In this document: one piece after another, positions 26,301 through 33,079 of the stretch
Numbering within the stretch: position 1 is the first letter of the stretch
Layout: every line of letters starts with the position of its first letter
Assembly: GCA_937136415.1 (NCBI GenBank)
Contig: CAKZOK010000114.1
Span: 1 to 49,693 of the forward strand
Source: an uncultured Cytophagales bacterium
GTDB lineage: Bacteria > Bacteroidota > Bacteroidia > Cytophagales > Bernardetiaceae
Length of the DNA: 49,693 bases
Reading direction: 5' to 3'
Program-made: the position numbers and the translations under genes
The notes under the pieces: model-generated
Told to the model about the DNA's origin: nothing
The model's input: only the letters and a program-made list of their open reading frames with translations
Databases searched by the model: none

Positions 26301-28497
26301 TATATACATCAAAAATAGGAGAGGTAGAACCACCAGCATTGAATCCAATACTTAAATCATAAACTGTTGGATTACTTCCTACACAGTTATTAACTGAAAA
26401 GTTGTTAAATGCCCAACCACAAGCACAAGTAACTTGAGCTCTCCAACCTAACTCTGTTGTCCCACCATCAGAGTTAAAGTTTAAGGTAAGTGAGCCATCA
26501 ACAGCAGTAGAAGTAATTGTTGGAGGAAGACCAGCTCCTGAAAAGCTACCTATAAGAGGTGTGCTAGTGTCAGGACCATTAAATACTTGCAATATATCAT
26601 CACCATTTTCAGTGTCAAACTCTGTAAAAGTAAGTGTTACTTTTGCGCCTAATGTAGCTGGGAAAATAGTAAGTGTTCCATCTTCATTATTAGAATAATT
26701 TCCTGTATCTCCACCTGTATCAAACAGTGTAGCACTACAAGTAGTAACAGAAGAAGTACCTCCTGGCATGATAATACAGTTTTCTACTGTTACTGATACT
26801 TCATTAGAGTTTGCACTATTTGGAATACAAAGTGGGTTGCTCACAACAGCACGATATATTGTATTTACAGTAGGACTGAGAACTTCAGTATTCGTTGTAG
26901 CTCCTACAATATCATTAAATACAGTTCCTCCATCAGTAGATGCTTGCCATTGGATAGATGTGCCAACTAGTCCACCAAGACTCAATGTAATATCTTCTCC
27001 ACTACAAATAGTAGCAAGTGAGCTAGTAGCAGTTCCTCCATCAACAGGACAAGGACTAACACAAGAAATATTAGCTTCCCAACCAGAGCTTACTACACCT
27101 CCATCAGCAATAAACTCAAAAGTAAGGCTACCACTTGGATGACTAGAAGTTAAAGGCAAAAGAGGAGGGACTACACCACAAAAAGTTCCTAATACAGGTG
27201 AGCCAGTGTCAGGGCCATCATAAATTATTAATCTGTCAAAAGCACAGGTTAAATGAAACTCTAAATTAAAGCTTGTAAAAGTAACTCTAATTTTATCACC
27301 AGCTGATGCAGGAGTAAATGTATGAACAAAGTTTTCATTATTATTATAGTTTCCACCATCTCCACCAGAATCAAAGAAACTTGCATCACAAGTAATTGTA
27401 GTACCATCAGACATATCTACACAATCACGTGTTGTGACTGACACTTCATTAGAGTTTGCACTAGAAGGAATACAGGTAGCTTGACTCACAACAGCACGAT
27501 ATATTGTATTTACAGTAGGATTGACAACTTCTGTATCTGTTGTAGCTCCTACAATATCATTAAATACAGTTCCTCCATCAGTAGATGCCTGCCATTGTAT
27601 AGATGTACTACTTTGTCCTGTCAGACTTAATGTAATGTCTTCTCCACTACAAACAGTAGCAAGTGAGCTAGTTGCAGTTCCTCCATCAACAGGACAAGAA
27701 ATAACACAAGAAATATCAGCATCCCAGCCTGCTGCTGTTACACTTCCATCTGAAATAAATTGAAAGGTAAGGCTACCACTTGGATGGGTAGAAGTAAAGC
27801 TAGGAGGATTTCCATTGCCACAAAAAGTTCCTAGCACAGGCGAACCAGTATCAGGACCATCATAAATTATTAATCTGTCATAATCACAAGTTGCTTGATT
27901 TTCTATATCAAAACTATTAAAAGTTACTTGAACTTTATCTCCTGCTGTAATGGGGTTGAATGTATGAGTAAAGTTTTGACCACTAGTATAATTTCCACCA
28001 CTTCCACCAGAATCAAAAAAGTCAAAACCACAGGCAGTAGTATTTCCATCAGACATATTTACAGAAGGAGGAGGAACACAAGAAATAACAGATTCCCAAC
28101 CTGAACGGTCATTATTCCCAGCAATAAAGCGAAAAGTAAGTGAGCCATCGACAGCAGTAGAGGTGTAGGTATTTGTAAAAGCTCCTGTATTACCAGAAAT
28201 TACATCTAATGAAGGAGCTCCAACATTATTTCCATCAAATATTTCCAAACTGGCATTAACTCTACTTCTAAATTGAGTAAAGTCAATTTGGATTTTATTT
28301 CCTACTATAGCAGGATAAAATGTATAAACTAAGGTTTGGTTGGAGGTGTAATCTCCACCACTACCACCATCGTCAAAAAAATCTGTGGAACAAGTAGTAG
28401 AACTGCCATTACTCATATTGACTTGTGCATGGCTAGATTGCCAACCAAGGAGTAAGGTAAGAGAAAAACAAAATAAGAAGCGAGTAAATAAATGCAT
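23311..28497 (-). CDS. Giant secreted CUB-domain protein, T9SS type A cargo
   Basis: 1728 residues. Signal peptide 1-25 (LLLGWQSSHAQ). The mature protein starts with CUB-like domains, each opening with a variant of NMSDGNTTACGFDFFDSGG and containing YDRLIIYDGPDTGSPVLGTF. The order is CUB1 (about 26-140), CUB2, an Ig-like domain (CPVDGGTATSSLAT ... NSNEVSV), CUB3, a second, nearly identical Ig-like domain, CUB4, a cysteine-rich spacer, and CUB5 (about 870-985). After that come bacterial pre-peptidase-like domains (about 990-1180 and 1430-1560). A C-terminal Por/T9SS type A sorting domain runs from about 1648 (GLLGIYPNPTLDN ... KEVVKIVKQ). No catalytic motif was found, so it is probably a surface adhesin, binding protein or structural protein. 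The CUB2-Ig and CUB3-Ig units are a recent duplication of about 645 bp in DNA. Confidence 0.9.
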   Translation of the reverse strand: MHLFTRFLFCFSLTLLLGWQSSHAQVNMSNGSSTTCSTDFFDDGGSGGDYTSNQTLVYTFYPAIVGNKIQIDFTQFRSRVNASLEIFDGNNVGAPSLDVISGNTGAFTNTYTSTAVDGSLTFRFIAGNNDRSGWESVISCVPPPSVNMSDGNTTACGFDFFDSGGSGGNYTSGQNFTHTFNPITAGDKVQVTFNSFDIENQATCDYDRLIIYDGPDTGSPVLGTFCGNGNPPSFTSTHPSGSLTFQFISDGSVTAAGWDADISCVISCPVDGGTATSSLATVCSGEDITLSLTGQSSTSIQWQASTDGGTVFNDIVGATTDTEVVNPTVNTIYRAVVSQATCIPSSANSNEVSVTTRDCVDMSDGTTITCDASFFDSGGDGGNYNNNENFVHTFTPASAGDKIRVTFTSFNLEFHLTCAFDRLIIYDGPDTGSPVLGTFCGVVPPLLPLTSSHPSGSLTFEFIADGGVVSSGWEANISCVSPCPVDGGTATSSLATICSGEDITLSLGGLVGTSIQWQASTDGGTVFNDIVGATTNTEVLSPTVNTIYRAVVSNPLCIPNSANSNEVSVTVENCIIMPGGTSSVTTCSATLFDTGGDTGNYSNNEDGTLTIFPATLGAKVTLTFTEFDTENGDDILQVFNGPDTSTPLIGSFSGAGLPPTITSTAVDGSLTLNFNSDGGTTELGWRAQVTCACGWAFNNFSVNNCVGSNPTVYDLSIGFNAGGSTSPIFDVYINGVLQTTQVYAPNPQNVTLTGLVNINSPLEIELRDRLDPTCNLVRTLFSAGSDRNICGTEATLQAQTSTGGQWTVISGPNAPTFSNDLNPNAVVSGMITGTYVFRWTSTVSGGCSFTDEVTLTIDDNCVFDTSDPNVDNNCGGTLTSHDLYPANYSNNYDEVITLCPEPGQALQLTFTDIDLRAGDDIEVWLSDTQAGMPDLTFNNGDNGRSFTIKSQDPSGCITVRFVTNGNNTRDGFSADISCADPDDPESVDCIGAVPLCTDLTYAFPTGSGSGGTKNDGIDDGCADFSNVKWFYLEIAETGDFVFDINPIDPVDDYDFAIWGPFNSYGEIPCLAGDNAGMGSPVRCNYSAITGVTGLSTFGVNPSEGAGGPVYSTELPVVQGQFYVMMVDDYSQTENGFNITAGTINGNNPTNCDIVNCDAFFGNQVFSSTGNTNFGSNYICYNDALTFGAVDNSYTFGGETDEGFYFVHSDNPNTPFTDRNDFITDNLTTSDYVTSNLSGVDNNQLTFTNDGSFFAENQIWNVYATTGIAGAPVSFANSCSFWFPFELKLLPEITATIPVSCEGDFSVTDIDGGLPRFQQDREGGANTSYTVDLLDAGNAVAYTQSVTLGNDADFVGVATGNYTVRITDQNGCPVSLGTISISNPTYDDFCNAQPVFLGNNGPFTNECATIEVGETGGSCYTGATNQVAQSIWTAFTPPATADYLVRIAQGTDDTYPVTGGLFDSEIAIYTNSATCPALPILNQIACSDDNANPAIPNVYSEVPTIAMTAGITYYIQIDGKAMFDGPNYDGSSDADDIILYIEEFDPLPIELKLFDGVVENEGNRIFWETAMEKDVEYFSLEASVDGITFFEINRQEPNQAPSNYEFLHTEPQQKMYYRLKDVSQNGDESYSNVIYLVRENVTSTEKGLLGIYPNPTLDNVTVRMFYPNSKEITLQLYDTKGVELMNKMIEIPSSQVIEKTLSLTHLPAGVYILSLTTKTGKEVVKIVKQ

Positions 28498-28852
28498 TGA
28501 TTAAAGTAGTTTTTAAAATAGCTGGATAAGAATCTAAAAGATAAAGAACGTCCATTAAAAATCGTTAATATTTTTGCAAAATGCTAATTTTTTTTCAAAA
28601 AACAGCTTTTTTTAATAAAAAAAAGTGTTTTTAGGGAAACTTTTTAATAAAAAGGAAAAACTTCTTAATTTTTATATAAATAACCCAATAATTATTTTGA
28701 TACTTGTTTGCTTAATTAAATTTATCGAACTTTGATTAAAATAAAAATAAAATATTTTTAAGAAATATTTTTAGGATTAATATTAAAAATTACTTAGTTT
28801 GTGGGTTGATTATACTTGTGTTTTGTAATTTCTGATTTATAACACTTCTTTT
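28498..28852. other. Gene-free divergent region between the CUB-repeat gene and mutL
   Basis: 355 very AT-rich bases that must hold both divergent promoters. I see no open frame, no perfect promoter pair, no convincing hairpin and none of the window's repeat families. A plus-strand TATTTTTG around 28568 is the only box-like sequence and is too far from mutL to rely on. Confidence 0.5.
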
Positions 28853-30934
28853 ATGTTAGATATTATTCGTTTATTGCCCGAATCACTTGCCAATCAAATT
28901 GCTGCTGGGGAGGTGGTTCAACGCCCTGCTTCTGTAGTAAAAGAAATGTTAGAAAATTCTGTTGATGCAGAATCTACAACTATCAAACTTGTTTTGCAAG
29001 ATGCAGGAAAAATATTGATTCAAGTTGTCGATAATGGAAAAGGAATGTCTGAAACAGATGCTAGAATGTGCTTTGAAAGACATGCTACATCTAAAATTGT
29101 TATTCCTGATGATTTGTATAATATCCAAACATTTGGTTTTAGAGGTGAGGCAATGGCTTCTATTGCAGCCGTTGCACAAGTTGAACTTCGTACAAAACAA
29201 GATGACCAAGAAACAGGAACTCTCATTTATATTGAAGGTTCGGAAGTCAAAAAACACGAACCCATAGCAACACAAAAAGGAACGTCTTTGGCTGTCAAAA
29301 ATCTATTCTTTAATACACCAGCACGCCGAAAATTTCTTAAATCTAATTCAGTAGAACTTCGTCATATTACGCAAGAATTTGAGCGTGTTGCTCTGGCAAA
29401 CCCTCACCTAAATTTTTCTATGCACCACAATGGGCAAGAAATATATAATCTAAAAGAAGGAAAATTAGCAAGAAGAATAGTGGCAATGTTTGGAAAAAAT
29501 TATCAATCAAATCTTTTGACTTGCCAAGAAGATGTCGAAACAATCAAACTTTTGGGGTATGTCGGAAAACCACAAGCAGCCAAAAAAACAAAAGGAAATC
29601 AATATTTCTTTGTGAATAATCGATTTATAAAAAGTGGTTATTTACACCATGCAATTATGAGAGCTTATGAAGGGCTTTTGCCAAAAGATGCACACCCTTT
29701 TTATGTTTTATTTATCGAAATTGACCCCAAAAAAATTGATATAAATGTACACCCAACCAAAACAGAAATAAAATTTGATGACGAAAAAACAGTTTATGTC
29801 GTAGTACAATCAGCAGTAAAACAGGCTTTAGGAGTCCATCAGGTGGTGTCCCCATTAGATTTTGATACAGATGCAAACTTTCTAAACCCTGCAAACTACT
29901 CTAAAAAACAAAGCGACCAGAATATTCAAAATGAAGAGCAACCACAGACTTTCCTTTCAGATTTTTCGAAGTATGAAAATAAAAACGAGGAAAGCAAAGA
30001 TTTTATTGGTAGATACGATAAAGATGAAAATAAAGGAAAATATGGAAGTTATATTAGTGAGCCATTTAATCGAAAAAAAGAATTAAAATCAAATGAACGA
30101 CCAGAACCAACAGACAGAGAAAAAAATAATCAAAAAAATTGGGAGCGAATTTATCTAAATGATGAGGACATGGAGGCGAGTGGTGAGCGAGTGAATAGGG
30201 ATAAGGGGCAAGTAAATACAAATTACAACACTCCACATTCTTCATCTCACAACCCACGCCCCCAAACGTTTCGAAGTTCGGCAAATAATCTTTCCAAATC
30301 AGAATTAGAAGCTGAAATAAAATCTTCTAAATCAAAAATAGAAAATAGTGATAAGCGTTATGTTTTTTGGGTGGCAGGTCGTTTTGTGGCTAGTCCGACC
30401 AAATCTGGAATGATTTTGATTGATGCTTCGGCTGCTCATGAACGTATTTTATACGAGCGTTATGCCCAAAAAGTGTCTAAAAATAACTCAAATAATATTA
30501 CTTCTCAACAGATTCTGTTTCCTCCTACTCTTACTTTTTCGGTGGTAGATTATGAGCTTTTGAAAGAAGTTTTGCCCGAACTCAAAAATATAGGATTTTC
30601 CATAGAAATAGATAAGAAGTTAGAAGAAAAACAACAAGTTAAATTAATTGGGCTTCCTGCTGATTTGTTGAAAGAAAAAGGAGAATCTATTTTGGAAGCA
30701 CTCTTAGAGCAGTTTAAATACAACCAAACAACCATTAAGATTCCAAAACGAGAAAATATTTTGAGAGCCTTTGCCAAAAGAGCTTCTATGCAAGCCAAAA
30801 ATTATTTTTCTACCGAAGAAATGCAACGTCTAATTGACCAACTTTTTGCATGTCAGCAGCCAAATTATACACCTGATGGAAGAAAAATATTTATGCTTTT
30901 GGATACAGAAATGATTGAAGAACTGTTTATGTAA
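28853..30934 (+). CDS. mutL: DNA mismatch repair protein MutL
   Basis: 693 residues, cytoplasmic. The N-terminal GHKL ATPase is intact: ANQIAAGEVVQRPASVVKE, DNGKGM, ATSKI, GFRGEA and NTPARRKFLK. A hydrophilic linker (about 345-495) joins it to the C-terminal dimerisation domain. The metal-binding endonuclease motifs there look degenerate: the expected DQHA(x)2E(x)4E reads D524-A-S-A-A-H-E530-R-I-L-Y-E535, the expected AC(K/R)xAIK region reads AKRASMQA (641-648), and the expected CPHGRP reads T673-P-D-G-R-K678. D524, E530 and E535 remain, but the Gln, His and Cys positions that bind metal are gone. It couples MutS to downstream repair factors; whether it still nicks DNA is doubtful. Convergent with the next gene, with a terminator and an R2 repeat after its stop. 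Confidence 0.96.
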   Translation: MLDIIRLLPESLANQIAAGEVVQRPASVVKEMLENSVDAESTTIKLVLQDAGKILIQVVDNGKGMSETDARMCFERHATSKIVIPDDLYNIQTFGFRGEAMASIAAVAQVELRTKQDDQETGTLIYIEGSEVKKHEPIATQKGTSLAVKNLFFNTPARRKFLKSNSVELRHITQEFERVALANPHLNFSMHHNGQEIYNLKEGKLARRIVAMFGKNYQSNLLTCQEDVETIKLLGYVGKPQAAKKTKGNQYFFVNNRFIKSGYLHHAIMRAYEGLLPKDAHPFYVLFIEIDPKKIDINVHPTKTEIKFDDEKTVYVVVQSAVKQALGVHQVVSPLDFDTDANFLNPANYSKKQSDQNIQNEEQPQTFLSDFSKYENKNEESKDFIGRYDKDENKGKYGSYISEPFNRKKELKSNERPEPTDREKNNQKNWERIYLNDEDMEASGERVNRDKGQVNTNYNTPHSSSHNPRPQTFRSSANNLSKSELEAEIKSSKSKIENSDKRYVFWVAGRFVASPTKSGMILIDASAAHERILYERYAQKVSKNNSNNITSQQILFPPTLTFSVVDYELLKEVLPELKNIGFSIEIDKKLEEKQQVKLIGLPADLLKEKGESILEALLEQFKYNQTTIKIPKRENILRAFAKRASMQAKNYFSTEEMQRLIDQLFACQQPNYTPDGRKIFMLLDTEMIEELFM

Positions 30935-30937
30935 ATC

Positions 30938-31012
30938 AAGTTGTTTAAGAATAGACAAACCGTACTCTATGACACACAGAACACGGAAAAATAGCCATTC
31001 TTAAACAATTTC
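30938..31012. repeat. Palindromic element R2, copy 1, directly after mutL
   Basis: Arms AAGTTGTTTAAGAATAG (30938-30954) and TAGCCATTCTTAAACAATTT (30992-31011) form an imperfect inverted repeat. Between them lie CCGTACTCTATG and CACACAGAACACGG. The right part (acagaacacGGAAAAATAGC and on through TTCTTAAACAA) recurs almost base for base at 44956-44992. It begins 4 bases after the mutL stop codon. Confidence 0.68.
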
Positions 31013-31034
31013 AATAAACCATCGAACACAAAAA

Positions 31035-31065
31035 AAACTTTCGAATAGGCTTTATTCGAAAGTTT
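31035..31065. terminator. Terminator between convergent mutL and the 120-residue membrane protein gene
   Basis: A perfect 13-bp stem AAACTTTCGAATA (31035-31047) / TATTCGAAAGTTT (31053-31065) with a 5-base loop and an A tract on its left, so the U tract falls on the minus-strand transcript. It can act for both strands. Confidence 0.75.
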
Positions 31066-31094
31066 AAATAGAAACTATGGATTAAAAACAGGAA

Positions 31095-31457
31095 TTAAAA
31101 ATTAGCTTGAGGTATGTCTAAACCTATGCTAGGAGAAGAAAGCTCCACTACTTTCCATTTGCCATAGTCAAAGAATAATTGATGAAATTTGGATTTTCCT
31201 GTTTCTGTATTAAGGATTGTGATATGAGTTTGTATCTTCCCATTTATTGTTGTAGAACTCATAGCTACTGCATATTTTCCTTGTGTTTTTGTAGAATTTA
31301 ATGAAGAAATATCAAATTTGGGTTCTGGGTCTGGGTTTGCCATTGAGCTGCGAATGGCAAAGAAAAAGATAGCTAAAGTAAGCACCAAAAAAGTACATGC
31401 TGTTATTACTTTTGTAATGCGTTGAGTTTGTAGTTGATACTGTTCTGCGTGTGTCAT
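31095..31457 (-). CDS. Single-pass membrane protein of unknown function
   Basis: 120 residues. A short cytoplasmic N-terminus (MTHAEQYQLQTQRI) is followed by one span (about 17-37, ITACTFLVLTLAIFFFAI) and an exported domain of about 80 residues with beta character (YAVAMSSTTINGKIQTHITI, LFFDYGKWKVVEL). No family recognised; the tail reads like a small periplasmic beta sandwich. Convergent with mutL and apparently monocistronic; the 246 bases upstream show no element I recognise. Confidence 0.6.
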   Translation of the reverse strand: MTHAEQYQLQTQRITKVITACTFLVLTLAIFFFAIRSSMANPDPEPKFDISSLNSTKTQGKYAVAMSSTTINGKIQTHITILNTETGKSKFHQLFFDYGKWKVVELSSPSIGLDIPQANF

Positions 31458-31703
31458 AATTGATTTTATGTTTTGAATGAAATAATAATAAAGTAAATAT
31501 CTAAATCATAATTAAAGATTAATTATGAATTAAACGTATCATAAATGTATTACTAATTATTCTATAAACCATGAAAGTATTCACAGACAGTATATTTTAT
31601 TGCATAAAAGGTAAAATATTTCTTATGAATAGTTTTTATTTAATATAATTAGGATTTGCGCAAAGCACTCAACAAACCATGATAACATTTATATAAAATG
31701 AAG

Positions 31704-31961
31704 CTACTTCTTAATCACTTTCAAATAAAATTTTTCCACTTGTTCTCTAGCCCATGGTGTTCGACGCAAAAATTTTAAGCTAGATTTTATGGAAGGGTCA
31801 TTCTTAAAACAGTTGATATTTACTTGTTTTGCCATTTTTTTCCAGCCTTCTTTTTCTACTAAGGTTTCCAATATATCAGCTAATTTTATTCCATGCAAAG
31901 GGTCATTTGATGTATTGGGAGGTGTGTTGTTTGGAATTGGTTCATTTAGTTTATCGTCCAT
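31704..31961 (-). CDS. VF530 family (DUF2132) DNA-binding protein
   Basis: 85 residues. After a flexible Asn/Pro-rich start, the conserved VF530 core is complete: [52 protein letters not shown]. The family is a small helical fold found in many Proteobacteria and Bacteroidota. The founder from Vibrio was studied structurally and is labelled as DNA-binding, but a cellular role is not established. Length fits the family. A possible -7 box (TATTTTTG on the minus strand, 32001-31994) lies about 33 bases upstream. Confidence 0.85.
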   Translation of the reverse strand: MDDKLNEPIPNNTPPNTSNDPLHGIKLADILETLVEKEGWKKMAKQVNINCFKNDPSIKSSLKFLRRTPWAREQVEKFYLKVIKK

Positions 31962-32077
31962 TATTTTGAGTAATTTTGTATTTTTATTCTATCCAAAAAT
32001 AGAAAAATAATTGTGATAATTTAATTACATTGATTTCTAATAAAACATATTTTTTATCAATCTTAAAATTAAATAAT

Positions 32078-32323
32078 ATGTCATTTCAAAGAAAAGTATA
32101 TACATCAGGTAATTTACATGAAGGTTATCAAGATACTTATAACGAACTTAATAAACTCTCTTTGGCAGAATTAGAGAAAAATAAAGAAAGTTATTCACAA
32201 CAACTAATTAATTTAGAATTATCTAAGATAAATTATTCAAATCGCATAAAAAACATAAAAACTAAATTAGAGATAACAAATAAAATTATAGATGAACGTA
32301 AACATGAAGAAACTAAAATCTAA
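32078..32323 (+). CDS. Small coiled-coil protein of unknown function
   Basis: 81 residues from ATG 32078. A longer frame starts at 32030, but its extra 16 residues look like translated non-coding DNA. After MSFQRKVYTSGNLHEGYQD the chain is a heptad-rich helix (about 25-75: ELNKLSLAELEKNKESYSQQ, INLELSKINYSNRIKNI) with a charged end. No domain or signal peptide. It may be a small structural or regulatory helical protein; no function can be assigned. Confidence 0.55.
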   Translation: MSFQRKVYTSGNLHEGYQDTYNELNKLSLAELEKNKESYSQQLINLELSKINYSNRIKNIKTKLEITNKIIDERKHEETKI

Positions 32324-32414
32324 ATTAAAAAAAACCTTTTTTTTTATAGAACGTTAAGAGAATGGTTTTAATTAAAATCAAGAAAACGAAAATTATTTTT
32401 TTAAAAACAAAACA

Positions 32415-32446
32415 TTGTTAAGTTAGTTTGTAATTTACTATTTTTG
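32415..32446 (+). promoter_or_regulatory. Bacteroidota promoter before the YtxH-type gene
   Basis: TTG at 32415-32417, 21 bases, then TATTTTTG at 32439-32446, matching the TTTG-N(17-23)-TAnnTTTG layout. It implies a leader of about 125 bases before ATG 32578, which contains repeated TTCGTAATTCGTAATTATT. Confidence 0.45.
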
Positions 32447-32577
32447 TTTTATATAGGGATAGAAAATAATTAATGTGAATAATTTTTGATATAAATCATT
32501 CATAATTAGTGTGTTACATTCGTAATTCGTAATTATTCCTTATTTCTTATTCATCATTTTTAATCTATATTATTTTT

Positions 32578-32898
32578 ATGGCAAATTCAGATAACGGTGG
32601 TTTAGGCGTAGTAACATTCATTGCAGGACTAGCAGTAGGCGCATTAGTAGGCGTTTTGATAGCACCAGAAGCAGGCGACAAAACTCGTGGTCGTATTGCT
32701 CGCAAATCAAATGACCTTTTAGAAGATTTGGAAGGGCAGGTAGAAATTACAAAACACAAAGTAAATCAGTTCAACGAATCTATGAAAGAGCGTGCCAACA
32801 CACTTGCAGCCGACGCAAAAGCAAAAGCTAATGAACTAGCAGAACAAGCAAAAAATCAAATTGAAAGCGCAAAAGGTGGAGATTCTGCAGAAGCATAA
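32578..32898 (+). CDS. YtxH domain protein, probable general stress protein
   Basis: 106 residues. The YtxH domain is clear: one glycine-rich hydrophobic span (VVTFIAGLAVGALVGVLIAP, about 11-30), then PEAGDKTRGRIARKSNDL, followed by a long amphipathic coiled coil ending in Ala/Lys/Glu-rich repeats (DAKAKANELAEQAKNQIES). In Firmicutes such proteins belong to the general stress response; in Bacteroidota they are common but little studied. Probably membrane anchored with a cytoplasmic or periplasmic helix. Monocistronic, between its own promoter and a strong terminator. Confidence 0.85.
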   Translation: MANSDNGGLGVVTFIAGLAVGALVGVLIAPEAGDKTRGRIARKSNDLLEDLEGQVEITKHKVNQFNESMKERANTLAADAKAKANELAEQAKNQIESAKGGDSAEA

Positions 32899-32932
32899 TC
32901 TTTAGTTTTGCTATAAGCTAAATTACTTTTTT

Positions 32933-32980
32933 AAAGAATCTTAATCTATTCATTTTTTAGATTAAGATTCTTTTTTTTGT
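32933..32980 (+). terminator. Intrinsic terminator after the YtxH-type gene
   Basis: A perfect 16-bp stem AAAGAATCTTAATCTA (32933-32948) / TAGATTAAGATTCTTT (32958-32973) followed by eight T. Confidence 0.87.
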
Positions 32981-33079
32981 AATTTCGTTTTTTATTATGA
33001 TTAGAACGAATCATTTTTTACAAAAAAATAAATGTAAAACCGAATCAATCACTAAACATTAATCCCTAAAAACTATTCT

